Assembly (NCBI GenBank): GCA_035530195.1
Contig: DATKVG010000172.1
Coordinates: 1 to 41,956 of the forward strand
DNA: 41,956 nucleotides
Direction: 5' to 3'
Source of the DNA: JAPLKX01 sp035530195
GTDB lineage: Bacteria > Hydrogenedentota > Hydrogenedentia > Hydrogenedentales > SLHB01
Position 1 is the stretch's first letter. The number at the start of each line of letters is the position of its first letter. Under the pieces are notes generated by a model. It ran no database searches and had not been told where the DNA came from. It saw only the letters and a list, made by a program, of their open reading frames with translations. Shown here piece by piece: positions 8,780 through 16,963 of this stretch. Position numbers and translations under genes: made by a program.

Positions 8780-9649
8780 TCAGGGTTCGGATGGATTAGC
8801 AAGAGTTTGTCCGGGCTGCTCGCCGGTTTCGGGCATGGACGGCGGGGCGCACATGGCGGGTACTTTGTCTTCCTGTTGCCGCCTCTTGACGACCGGGCAG
8901 GCGTTGCGGCAGTCGTGGCATACGATACAGTCGGCGGCGCGGTTGGCAGGCAGGCCAGCCAGAATCCGGCTCGATGGCTCGTTGCCGGAGGGACATGCGC
9001 GGTCGCACTTGCCGCAATCGGCGCAGGCGGGACGCGGGGGTTTGACGACCCAGAAGCTGACGTAATTGAGCGGGGCCAGCATCGCGCCGATCGGGCAAAA
9101 GACTTTGCAGAACGAGCGGCTGCTCATTATGGCAAGCACGAGCACCCCGGCCAGCACGGCCAGCTTCACCACCGTCCCAAGGCCAATCTCGCCGTACGAT
9201 CCGAGCATCAGATTTGGAACTGTCACCTGTACCGCCGAAGCCGGGCAGACGCGGCAAAACGACCAGTTGGTGGATTCGCCGAACACGAACGGCAGGCCAA
9301 TCACGCCCGCGCCCAGCACGCCGTACTTGATGTAAGCCGTCCAGCCGGGCATGTTGAACTTCGGGCTCGGTATTTTGTGGAGCATGTCCGTCAGGAAACC
9401 CAACGGGCAGACCCATCCGCAGAAAAGGCGGCCCGCAAGCACGCCGATCAGCAGGACGGTTCCGATCGCGAAGAAGGGGATGGCGTGATAGCCCGAGTAG
9501 TGAACGAACACGCCGACCGGACAGGCAAACCACGCCAGCACGCAGGAGTGGCAACTGAGCACGGGGTTGCACAGCCACTTCATTTCCGGCCCCCACGAAC
9601 TGTGGAGAATGAGCAGCGCGGTCAACTGACTGATTCGCCGTTTAATCAA
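8780..9649 (-). CDS. membrane 4Fe-4S polyferredoxin (NapH/CcoG-like)
   Basis: A 289-residue membrane iron-sulfur protein. Such proteins pass electrons from quinol or cytoplasmic donors through membrane and cluster domains. About five transmembrane segments alternate with Cys motifs: CHSC and ACPVG near the N-terminus, GWVCPLGF, CRVCPAS, CKVFCPIGA, and two [4Fe-4S] sites (CADCGKCDRACP, CIVCHDCRNACP). The start is TTG 9649; ATG 9586 is an alternative but would cut the first helix. It lies between two predicted selenoprotein genes in the sel operon, which suggests that it feeds electrons to them. It ends UGA-UAG, so no Sec extension is possible. Confidence 0.8.
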   Translation of the reverse strand: MIKRRISQLTALLILHSSWGPEMKWLCNPVLSCHSCVLAWFACPVGVFVHYSGYHAIPFFAIGTVLLIGVLAGRLFCGWVCPLGFLTDMLHKIPSPKFNMPGWTAYIKYGVLGAGVIGLPFVFGESTNWSFCRVCPASAVQVTVPNLMLGSYGEIGLGTVVKLAVLAGVLVLAIMSSRSFCKVFCPIGAMLAPLNYVSFWVVKPPRPACADCGKCDRACPSGNEPSSRILAGLPANRAADCIVCHDCRNACPVVKRRQQEDKVPAMCAPPSMPETGEQPGQTLANPSEP

Positions 9650-9681
9650 GCGGATGTTTCCGATCCGTTTCTGCGTCGGAA

Positions 9682-9698
9682 GCGGCCGCCGTGGCCGC
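9682..9698 (-). promoter_or_regulatory. SECIS-like hairpin of the small CxxU protein
   Basis: Minus strand: stem GCGGC/GCCGC with loop CACGGCG, starting exactly 14 nt after the UGA at 9713-9715. This is the same spacing, stem length and loop length as in the four plus-strand selenoprotein genes, with the stem sequence changed on both sides. Here the hairpin lies beyond the TAA stops, so it is not constrained by coding. Confidence 0.6.
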
Positions 9699-9706
9699 GA
9701 GCGTTA

Positions 9707-9979
9707 TTACCTTCAGGTGGGGCAGGCCCTTTTGCCCTTGGGCGCCATACGGTTGTACGTTGAGTAGAGCTTGCCTTCTTTTCCGACGACGCCGGTGAAT
9801 GTGGCATCAACGCACATGGCGGCATCGCTCACCCTGGTAAACGTGAGAATGCCGAACTGCTTGAACTCGTCGTCCTGGTCGTACACGCGGCGCTTGATCG
9901 TCAGCCCAGCCAGAAGCATGCCGGCGGCCGCGATCAGGAGCGTGGTGGCGATGATTTTCTGTAGCCGCGGGTTTTTCAC
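9707..9979 (-). CDS. small membrane-anchored predicted selenoprotein ending Cys-x-x-Sec-Arg
   Basis: A 90-residue protein if the UGA at 9713-9715 is read as Sec; conventionally 88 residues. The GTG start 9979 overlaps the TAG of selB by one base (TAGTG), so translation is coupled. One transmembrane segment at about residues 9-27 is followed by a positively charged stop and a periplasmic domain of about 60 residues with Cys56. The end reads C86-P-T-U89-R, then TAA TAA. CxxU is a classic thiol/selenol redox motif. The immediate double stop one codon after UGA and the hairpin at the family spacing are the arguments for Sec. Position between selB and a polyferredoxin suggests a periplasmic redox carrier. 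No known family is recognised. Confidence 0.65.
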
Positions 9980-11976
9980 TATTTCAACAGGCCTCTCTCG
10001 TAGTCGGGCGCAAGCCGGCGCAAGTTGCCGTTGCGCACCGTGATGCGGCGTGTATCGAAATAATCCAGCAGGGCGAGCGCATACTTCCGCGACGACTCGA
10101 TCGCGTACTTGAAATCGGCCGAATCCAGCACGCCTGCCTTTTGGATGATGTCCAGGACAATATTCTGGGCATCCCGGACGGCGTTATAACTCAAGACGAC
10201 GTTGGGGGCAAGGCGGATCAGCCGGCCATCGTCGCACAGAAGCTTCAGCAGCCGGTCGATTTTCTGTTGCGGCGCGTCCAGGCGCGCGGGAAGCTCATCG
10301 GGCCGTGGCGAATTGAACCGCGTCACTTCGTACTCGCGCAGGAGCCTCTCGAGCAGGTCCCGGTCCGCCTTGTCGAGCGTTTTCACCGCATCGTGGAGCA
10401 CGAGCTTGGCTCCGCGCACCGCGATCCGGCCGGTCCGCTCGAGTTCCGCCTGGAGGGCGTTCCACAGTGCCTGCGGCCACGTTTGCAGCCCCTTGCGCAG
10501 GTCCGTCAGGCCGAGGCTCAGGTTGCTGTTGGCCGCGGCCTGATCGAGCCGTGCCTCCACCTCTTCAAGCCGCGCCCGGTACATGTCTTTGTGGATGTAG
10601 TAACCGCCCGGCAGCACCATCAGGTCATCGCCGCGTTCTACGGCCCGCGCCAGGCACTCCGCCACCACCGCCTCCGGCAGAAACGCCGCCACGGCCAAGT
10701 CCTTCACCGTGGTGCCGAGCGGCTGTTGCGCGCGAAGCCGGTACGCCAGTTCGATTTCGATCCCCTCCTCGTCCGCGGGGTCCACGCCCCGCCACAGCGT
10801 CTCGTACTCCTCGAGTTGGCGCACCGCCGCGTCCTTCTTACCGCGCGCCAGCGCCATCGAGGCCGATAGAATTTCGCCGCCCGCCACGGTCGCCGCCGGC
10901 GAGGGCCGGCGCAGGATAAAGCGGTCGTGCACCGCCGCCGCGACCGGTTTGCTCGAAACGACCAGCGCCAACGCCCGCTCGCCCGCCGCAAGTTTCTTTT
11001 TCCCGTGCAGAAGATATACCTTGCCGTTCTCTTCCGCGGTGCCGGTGTGAAACTTGATCGCCTCGGCGTTGGCCAGCGGTTTGCCGGGGCCGTTCACAGC
11101 CAGCAGGCTCACATGGAAGAAGACCGCCGGCTTGAGGTAGCCGGGCACGCACAACACCTGACCGCGTTCCGGCGGCCGTTTGCCGAACTCCGGCACGTTA
11201 ATCGCCAGGCACTGGCCATGCCTGCCTTCCGACGTGTCGCGCAGGAACCGCTGGATGCCGCGGACCCTCGCCGTCACGCCGCCCGGCACAAGCTCGACCT
11301 CCGCCCTGATCTCGATCGTTCCGTCCACGGGAATCCCCGTCACCACCGTCCCGAACCCTTTCTGCGCGAATGTGCGCTCGATGGGCATCCGGAAAACGCC
11401 CCGCCTGCGGCGCTTGGCGATATTGCGTATCTGCGCGACCAGCGTCTCATAAAAGTCGAAAACGCCTTCGCCCGTTTCCGACGATACCGGGCACACCGGC
11501 GCGCCGTCCATGAACGTCCCGCGCAAGAATGTTTTGATTTCGTCCGCCACCTGCGCGACTCGCTCCGGCGCAACGAGGTCTGTTTTTGTCAAGGCGACGA
11601 TGCCGCTGCGCACGCCCATCAACTCCATGATCTGGAAGTGCTCGATCGTCTGCGGCATGATGCCGTCGTCGGCCGCGATTACCAGGATCGTCATGTCGAT
11701 GCCCGACACGCCCGCCACCATTGTCCGCACAAACTTCTCGTGGCCCGGCACGTCGACGATGCCCGCGGCGACGTCGCCGCCCAGCACGCATGGGGCGAAT
11801 CCCAGTTCGATGGTCAGCCCGCGTTCCTGTTCGACCTTGAGCCGGTCGGTGTTGCACCCCGTGAGCAGCCGCACCAGCGCCGTCTTGCCGTGATCCACGT
11901 GGCCCGCCGTACACAGCATCATTATGACGTCCGGGTTTGACCCGGCGCGCAAGAGTCCCGGCGGCGGACGTCTCAT
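9979..11976 (-). CDS. selB: selenocysteine-specific translation elongation factor SelB
   Basis: SelB brings Sec-tRNA to the ribosome at UGA codons followed by a SECIS hairpin. GTPase motifs are AGHVDHGKT (P-loop), DVPGHEKF and TKTD, in the EF-Tu-like N-terminal half; beta-barrel domains follow. The C-terminal half has the winged-helix repeats that bind SECIS in known SelB proteins. With ATG 11976 it is 665 residues and begins 4 bases after the selD stop. The family-typical start MMLCTAGHVDHGKT is at 11922 or 11919, so the first 18 residues may not be real. The gene overlaps the next by one base (TAGTG). Confidence 0.95.
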   Translation of the reverse strand: MRRPPPGLLRAGSNPDVIMMLCTAGHVDHGKTALVRLLTGCNTDRLKVEQERGLTIELGFAPCVLGGDVAAGIVDVPGHEKFVRTMVAGVSGIDMTILVIAADDGIMPQTIEHFQIMELMGVRSGIVALTKTDLVAPERVAQVADEIKTFLRGTFMDGAPVCPVSSETGEGVFDFYETLVAQIRNIAKRRRRGVFRMPIERTFAQKGFGTVVTGIPVDGTIEIRAEVELVPGGVTARVRGIQRFLRDTSEGRHGQCLAINVPEFGKRPPERGQVLCVPGYLKPAVFFHVSLLAVNGPGKPLANAEAIKFHTGTAEENGKVYLLHGKKKLAAGERALALVVSSKPVAAAVHDRFILRRPSPAATVAGGEILSASMALARGKKDAAVRQLEEYETLWRGVDPADEEGIEIELAYRLRAQQPLGTTVKDLAVAAFLPEAVVAECLARAVERGDDLMVLPGGYYIHKDMYRARLEEVEARLDQAAANSNLSLGLTDLRKGLQTWPQALWNALQAELERTGRIAVRGAKLVLHDAVKTLDKADRDLLERLLREYEVTRFNSPRPDELPARLDAPQQKIDRLLKLLCDDGRLIRLAPNVVLSYNAVRDAQNIVLDIIQKAGVLDSADFKYAIESSRKYALALLDYFDTRRITVRNGNLRRLAPDYERGLLK

Positions 11977-11980
11977 CGCG

Positions 11981-13570
11981 TCAGTTCCCGCCGCCCGCGG
12001 GCCGGAACGCCGCGCTCGTTTCTTTGTAGAACATCATCGCGGTACAACCCCCGAACGCCACGGCCAAGTTGGCCGCCTCGTCTATCTCTGCGAGTGAAAG
12101 CCCCATCGCCATCGCCGATTTCATGTGTATCTTCAGGCACGGCTCGCAATGCTGCACCACCGACAGCGCAATCGCCATCAGCTTCTTTGCACGCGCGTCA
12201 ATCAGACCGGGCCGGTTCGCCTCTTTCATGAAATCCGTGAACAACCCCAACGTGTCTGCGGCGGAGGATCCGCCGGCGCCCTCCGCGGGCGCGCCCTCGC
12301 TGCAACAGGCTGCCTCTTTTTCCTCATGATTAGGCATGCGCGCCTCTCTTTCTCCAAGAAAGTTTTTCAGCGTCCCTCGGACGCTCACCGTGGGTTGGCC
12401 CCCGGCATCCATCTCGACGATTCTGCCGATCACGGCCGCGGCCGTTTGCCCGCGTGCGCGGAGTTCGTCCACCATGTGGTGCGCGGCGCACTCGGGCAGG
12501 GAAACCAGCAGTCCGCCCGACGTCTGTGGGTCGTACATCACCACCATGTCCCGCGCCGACTCCTCATCGGGCCGCACCCACGCCCCGGCGTACTCTTCAT
12601 TGCGTTCGACCGCCCCTGGCAACACTTCTTGCTCAATCAGATCCGCCACCGCCGCGAATACCGGCAAACGAGCCAAGTCAATCTCCGCGCTCACGCCGCT
12701 GCCCCGGCACATCTGCACCAGATGCCCCGCAAGCCCATACCCGGTGATGTCCGTGCAGGCATTGGCGCCGTGCTTGACCATCAATTCCGCCGCGTCCCTG
12801 TTCAGCAGCGCCATCTGCCCGCCCGCCGCCGCCAGCGCCGCCTCGCTGACGCGACCGATCTGCGCCGCAAACGCAATCAGGCCCGTCCCCAGCGGCTTGG
12901 TCAGCGCGAGCGCATCGCCGGGCCGCGCCTTGTCACGGTGGATCGTGTGTGCCGCGTCGATCAGGCCGGTCACGGCGAACCCGCACTTGATCTCCGGGTC
13001 GTTGATACTGTGCCCGCCGATTAGGGCGCACCCCGCCTCGGCCAGTTTGTCCATACCGCCGCGCAGGATCGCCTCCATAATCGCGCCGTCGAGTTCTTCG
13101 ATCGGAAACCCGACAATCGACAGCGCCGTGAGCGGCGTGCCGCCCATTGCGTAGACGTCGCTGAGGCTGTTGGCGGCGGCAATCTGGCCGAACAGGTAGG
13201 GGTCGTCCACGCACGGCGTGAACACGTCCACTGTCTGGACGAGCGCGTACCCGTTCCCCAGCCGGTACACGCCCGCGTCGTCGCCCGCCGCCGTGCCGAC
13301 CAGCACGTTCGGATCGTCTATGGCCGGCAGCTTGCTCAAGATGCGCAGCAGGTCCGCCTGCCCGATTTTGGATGCGCAGCCGGCCTTGTGCACCAACTGT
13401 GTCAGCGCCACACGGCCTGGTTTCACCGGCAGGCGCTCGCCCGCGCATTGGCACACGTTGTGAACCCGGAACGCGTCGCACGGGCACGGTTTCTTCGGGT
13501 CGCACACGCAATGGCCCAGCCTCATCGACCTGCCCATCACGGCCTTGCGCCGCGCCCGGTCTACGGTCAT
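11981..13570 (-). CDS. selD: selenophosphate synthetase SelD with Cys-rich N-terminal and AhpD-like C-terminal domains
   Basis: A 529-residue fusion. SelD makes selenophosphate from selenide and ATP, the Se donor for Sec-tRNA. Residues 20-45 hold a CxC cluster (GHCVCDPKKPCPCD, VCQCAGE). SelD proper runs from about 50 to 405, with the catalytic pair C65 and K68 in HKAGCASKIG, the Asp-rich AAGDDAG site and GGHSINDPE. From about 430 an AhpD/carboxymuconolactone-decarboxylase-type domain carries the redox motif HCEPCLKIHM. ATG 13570 overlaps the selA stop as ATGA. The enzyme is a Cys form, so it does not itself need Sec. The appended CxxC domain may supply reducing power for Se handling, which is inference. 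Confidence 0.92.
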   Translation of the reverse strand: MTVDRARRKAVMGRSMRLGHCVCDPKKPCPCDAFRVHNVCQCAGERLPVKPGRVALTQLVHKAGCASKIGQADLLRILSKLPAIDDPNVLVGTAAGDDAGVYRLGNGYALVQTVDVFTPCVDDPYLFGQIAAANSLSDVYAMGGTPLTALSIVGFPIEELDGAIMEAILRGGMDKLAEAGCALIGGHSINDPEIKCGFAVTGLIDAAHTIHRDKARPGDALALTKPLGTGLIAFAAQIGRVSEAALAAAGGQMALLNRDAAELMVKHGANACTDITGYGLAGHLVQMCRGSGVSAEIDLARLPVFAAVADLIEQEVLPGAVERNEEYAGAWVRPDEESARDMVVMYDPQTSGGLLVSLPECAAHHMVDELRARGQTAAAVIGRIVEMDAGGQPTVSVRGTLKNFLGEREARMPNHEEKEAACCSEGAPAEGAGGSSAADTLGLFTDFMKEANRPGLIDARAKKLMAIALSVVQHCEPCLKIHMKSAMAMGLSLAEIDEAANLAVAFGGCTAMMFYKETSAAFRPAGGGN

Positions 13571-14976
13571 GGTTCGTCCCCGGCCCGTTTCCCGGCACAC
13601 GCGATCAAGGCCTTCGCCACGATGTCGTCTTCGCCTTTCAACAGGGTGCGCATATCCAGCAGCACCGCATCGTCTTTGACGCGCGCTATCACCGGCGGCT
13701 CATTGCGCCGCAACAGCCGGCACAATGCGTCCGCGCCTGAGCCCGGCAGCGCCGCCATCACGGCATACGTCGGAATCGCCACGCCCGGCAGCGATCCCCC
13801 GCCCATCGCGCTTTCTTCCCCAACAACGCGCAGCACCAGCCGCGTGCCCGCCTTGTCGACTTTGCGCTTGATGGTGGCCGCCCGCGCTTTCAGCTTCGCC
13901 GCGGGGGCCGTCAGCATCCGCAATGTCGGATGCTCCTGCGCCAGCGTCTCCGGTTCGAGAAACAACCGCAGCGTCTGTTCGAGCGCCATATCGGTCAATT
14001 TGCACACCCGCACCATCCGCGTCAGCGGGTGTTTCTTTATTTTCGCGATCAGTTCCTTTTTCCCTACAATGATGCCGGCTTGCGGGCCGCTGATCAGCTT
14101 GTCGCCGCTGAAACAAACCAAGTCGGCCCCCGCGGCGATGCTGTCCTGCACCGTTGGCTCGTGCGGAAGCCCGTACTGCTCGAGGTTTACCAACGCGCCG
14201 CAGCCGAGGTCGTCTATCACCAGCACGGGCCGCTGCTGTTTCAGCGACACCAGATCCGCCGTTGGCACGTCCTGCGTGAATCCTGTGATGCGGTAGTTAC
14301 TGGGGTTTACACGCAACAGCGCCGCGGTATTCTCGTTGAGGGCGCGTTCGTAATCACGGAGGTGCGTTTTGTTTGTCGTGCCGACTTCCACCAGGATCGC
14401 GCCGCTCTGGTGGATGCAGTCGGGCAGCCGGAACGACCCGCCAATCTCGATCAACTGCCCCCGCGACACCACCACTTCCTTTCCCGCGCACAGCGCCGCC
14501 AGGATCAGCAGGGTGGCCGCCGCGTTGTTGTTTACCACCATCGCCGCCGCCGCGCCCGTCAGCCTGCACAGGAGTTTCTCGGTGTCGTAGTTGCGCTTTC
14601 CGCGCAGGCCGGTCTCGAGGTCGATCTGCATGTTGCAGCACCCACCCAACCCCGCCAGCGCCTCGACGGCCCGCCGCGGCAACACCGCCCGCCCCAGGCC
14701 CGTGTGGAGGATAATGCCCGTCGCGTTCACCACCCCCCGCAGCCGCTCCGACTCCTCCCGCATTGTGAACGCTTCCACCGCATCCACCAGCACCCCAACC
14801 TCGGGCGCGGTATCGGCCGGCCCAAGCTTCTTCCGATAGAAGTCCAGCGCCTCCCGGATGGCATCCAGCACAATAGGGCGCGAGTACAGCTTTATCAGTT
14901 CGCGCACCCGCGGCTCGTCAAGCAACACGGATACCGACGCCAGGTGTCGCCGTGGATCGGATGGAATCTCAGTCAT
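13567..14976 (-). CDS. selA: L-seryl-tRNA(Sec) selenium transferase SelA
   Basis: A PLP enzyme converting Ser-tRNA(Sec) to Sec-tRNA(Sec) with selenophosphate, usually a decamer of about 460 residues; this protein has 469. The PLP lysine is at about residue 292 in FSGDKLISGPQAG. Other family signatures are VNATGIILHTGLGRAVL and NNNAAATLLIL. I chose ATG 14976 (MTEIPSDPRRHLASV), which matches the usual N-terminus; the frame upstream of it runs into tRNA-Sec. The stop overlaps the selD start as ATGA, showing translational coupling. It is the first protein gene after tRNA-Sec on the same strand. Confidence 0.96.
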   Translation of the reverse strand: MTEIPSDPRRHLASVSVLLDEPRVRELIKLYSRPIVLDAIREALDFYRKKLGPADTAPEVGVLVDAVEAFTMREESERLRGVVNATGIILHTGLGRAVLPRRAVEALAGLGGCCNMQIDLETGLRGKRNYDTEKLLCRLTGAAAAMVVNNNAAATLLILAALCAGKEVVVSRGQLIEIGGSFRLPDCIHQSGAILVEVGTTNKTHLRDYERALNENTAALLRVNPSNYRITGFTQDVPTADLVSLKQQRPVLVIDDLGCGALVNLEQYGLPHEPTVQDSIAAGADLVCFSGDKLISGPQAGIIVGKKELIAKIKKHPLTRMVRVCKLTDMALEQTLRLFLEPETLAQEHPTLRMLTAPAAKLKARAATIKRKVDKAGTRLVLRVVGEESAMGGGSLPGVAIPTYAVMAALPGSGADALCRLLRRNEPPVIARVKDDAVLLDMRTLLKGEDDIVAKALIACAGKRAGDEP

Positions 14977-15008
14977 GTCAACCGTTTCCGTGCCCCTCTT
15001 TCTTGAAA

Positions 15009-15102
15009 TGGCGGAGGTGAATGGGAATCGAACCCACCCGCCGCCGTTAAGCGGCGCAACGGTTTTGAAGACCGCAAGAGCCACCAGGCCCCTGTCACCT
15101 CC
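15009..15102 (-). tRNA. selC: tRNA-Sec (anticodon UCA)
   Basis: The minus strand gives a 94-nt tRNA including an encoded CCA (15009-15011). An 8-bp acceptor stem pairs GGAGGTGA (15095-15102) with TCACCTCC (15013-15020), longer than in ordinary tRNAs. The anticodon loop CTTCAAA has UCA at 15066-15068. There is a long variable arm (gcgccgcttaacggcgg) and a T-loop GTTCGATTC. These are tRNA-Sec features, and the gene is about 30 bases upstream of selA. Confidence 0.95.
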
Positions 15103-15109
15103 GCAGCCA

Positions 15110-15138
15110 AAATAACACGTGAACCCTGCAATACACAA
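15110..15138 (-). promoter_or_regulatory. possible sigma70-type promoter of tRNA-Sec and the sel operon
   Basis: Minus strand: TTGTGT (15133-15138), 17-base spacer, TTATTT (15110-15115), with the tRNA 5' end 7 bases downstream. The match to consensus is moderate, but position and spacing are right for a promoter driving tRNA-Sec and possibly selA onward. Confidence 0.4.
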
Positions 15139-15172
15139 GACGTTTCAGTCCTTTCAGGGGTCCTTTTTCCTC

Positions 15173-15201
15173 TTGCCAAAAGTGAAGTTAAGTAATATAC
15201 T
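15173..15201 (+). promoter_or_regulatory. probable sigma70-type promoter of the selenoprotein operon
   Basis: TTGCCA (15173-15178), 17-base spacer, TATACT (15196-15201), about 50 bases before the first selenoprotein gene. It is a good consensus match and would fire divergently from the tRNA-Sec promoter in the same intergenic region, so both halves of the Sec locus may be co-regulated. Confidence 0.6.
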
Positions 15202-15251
15202 AACAGCGAGGATAAATCCTCGAGGGGTGCTTTATCGATCAACACCGAGGA

Positions 15252-16883
15252 ATGCGCGTGCGCAGAGGGATCAACAAAATCGTGCCGGCCAACATCAGGC
15301 GCGCGGGAACGTGGCGTTTATTTGTGGGGGCGATAGTCTGTGCGATAGCCGGAGCGGCTGTGGCCCAGGCTATCGAGGTGCCGTTGAGTTTCGAGAAACT
15401 GGCGGAACAAGACAGCGCGCTGCGCGGTTGGTACCCGCCGCGGGGGAAAGTCGAAGGCGGGGATTTGAAAGCCCCGTCGGCGGGGGCGTACATGTCCGCA
15501 TTTGCTGTCGGCGGGCAGGATTTCTATTTCGCATTGGAACGGGCCAACGAAACGGATCCTTATTTCAACCGGCTGTACTTTGACGCCAATGGGAACCACG
15601 ACCTGAGAGATGACGGTTTTTTGGAGGGCAAAGAAGAGCCGATAAACGAAAACCTGGCATGGGTGAAGTTTCCCGCGATTGACATCGAGTACCAATTCCA
15701 GGGCCGGACGCCGCTCCCCTACTGCGTTTCCATAGGCCTCTTGAAGTATTTGAAGAGCGCAGAATTCAACCAGGAACCTCGGCTACAGATTATGAGCGCG
15801 GGCATCTGGACCGGCTCGTTTAATCTGGACGGAACACAGTACAGAGTCTCCTTCGGCGACAGCGACTTTGACGGCAACTACGGCTCCCAAATCAGGCGGC
15901 GCAAAGATATACCGGACTACCTGGTGTTCGAGGGCGACCAAATTCGCGTAAGCCGCGCAGGCGCTTCCGTCGCTCTATACGACTCGATGCAGCTTTCCGA
16001 ACATCTTTTTGTACGCGACAACTATTACCGGCTCGAGGTCAATACGGCCGAGCGCAAGGCCATCCTCACGCCTCAGCCCACGCCGGCCCCGGCCCTCAAA
16101 ATCGAGCCGGACATGTACCAGGTGCAGTTGGTTACTCAAGACAACCGGACGGGGCTCTGTTTGTTTGAGCCGACGGCCATCGTGCACATCCCGCCGGGAA
16201 CTTACCACGTGGCCAGCTACCTCAGTTCACGCACCGACGAGCAGGGCGACCGATGGGTGCTTTACGGGCGGGGCGACCTGCAAACGGCATTGGTAACCGT
16301 GGGCGAACCCGCGGCTGCGGCCGCCGTGGAAATGCCCGTTGGCCCTCCGTACCGGGCTATTGTCGAGAACAGAGAGAACAGGTTCAAAAAGGGCCCGGCA
16401 CACCCTTGGCGACTGACGTTGAGAGTCGAAGGCAGAGGCGGGGATAAAGTGGCGGGCGTCATGCGCGTGGAAGGCAACAACACCCGGTTCAAACTCAGTG
16501 AAAAACAGCCCAATGCGCCCATCGAACCCGCCTGGAAAGTCATAACCGAAGACGGCGAGGTGGTGGCCAGCGGCACGTTCGAGTACGGGTGAGGCTTTAC
16601 GTGTTCGGCCACATGGGCTGGCCTGAAACCCGGAGGAAAGAAGCATTACGCGCTGTGTACGGCCGATTGGCCATTTGACATCCGGCTGGAAAAACAGGAG
16701 TTGGGCGAAATCCGCGATGCTCCGCCGGACATCGGCAGGCGTGAACGCAAGAAGCGTGACTCCGACCCGTTGCCCATTTTCGGAGAGCACGTCTGGCTGA
16801 ACATATTGGGTGCGGGCGCGGTGGTTGGGCTGGCAGGTATTTTGATTAGCCTGCGGATTCGACGCAGCCGGCATGCGGTATGA
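15252..16883 (+). CDS. predicted selenoprotein paralogue 1: secreted domain + Sec + C-terminal membrane anchor
   Basis: 543 residues when UGA 16590-16592 is read as Sec447. A signal peptide (LFVGAIVCAIAGAAVAQA) precedes IEVPLSFEKL, shared with the next two genes. There are two Asp/Asn-rich loops that could bind calcium (DANGNHDLRDD, GDSDFDGNYG). The body ends in ASGTFEYG, then U-GFTCSATW, a second Cys in YALC, a charged linker, and a hydrophobic helix (WLNILGAGAVVGLAGILISL) ending RIRRSR, a typical C-terminal anchor. An anchor located only beyond the UGA strongly supports read-through. The start may be GTG 15258, which is better spaced from GAGGA. The hairpin is at 16607-16623. I do not recognise the family; a periplasmic selenol redox role is inferred. 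Confidence 0.83.
16607..16623 (+). promoter_or_regulatory. SECIS-like hairpin, paralogue 1
   Basis: Stem GGCCA/TGGCC with loop CATGGGC, starting 14 nt after the UGA. It is the same in size, position and loop start as in the other three plus-strand paralogues. Confidence 0.72.
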
Positions 16884-16963
16884 TCGTTGATGCCCGTGGA
16901 AAGACATCTAGGTGAGGTTGAGGCCCAGGCCGGCGGGATCCGCCGGCAGAAGGGAGGTACGAG

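Noticed and set aside
8777..8785. Sec read-through at the UGA of the polyferredoxin gene
   Set aside because: The UGA is followed at once by UAG, and no hairpin of the family type is found at the expected spacing.
11981..11983. Sec read-through at the UGA of selD
   Set aside because: The next gene starts 4 bases later, no family hairpin follows at 14-17 nt, and the AhpD domain is complete before the stop.
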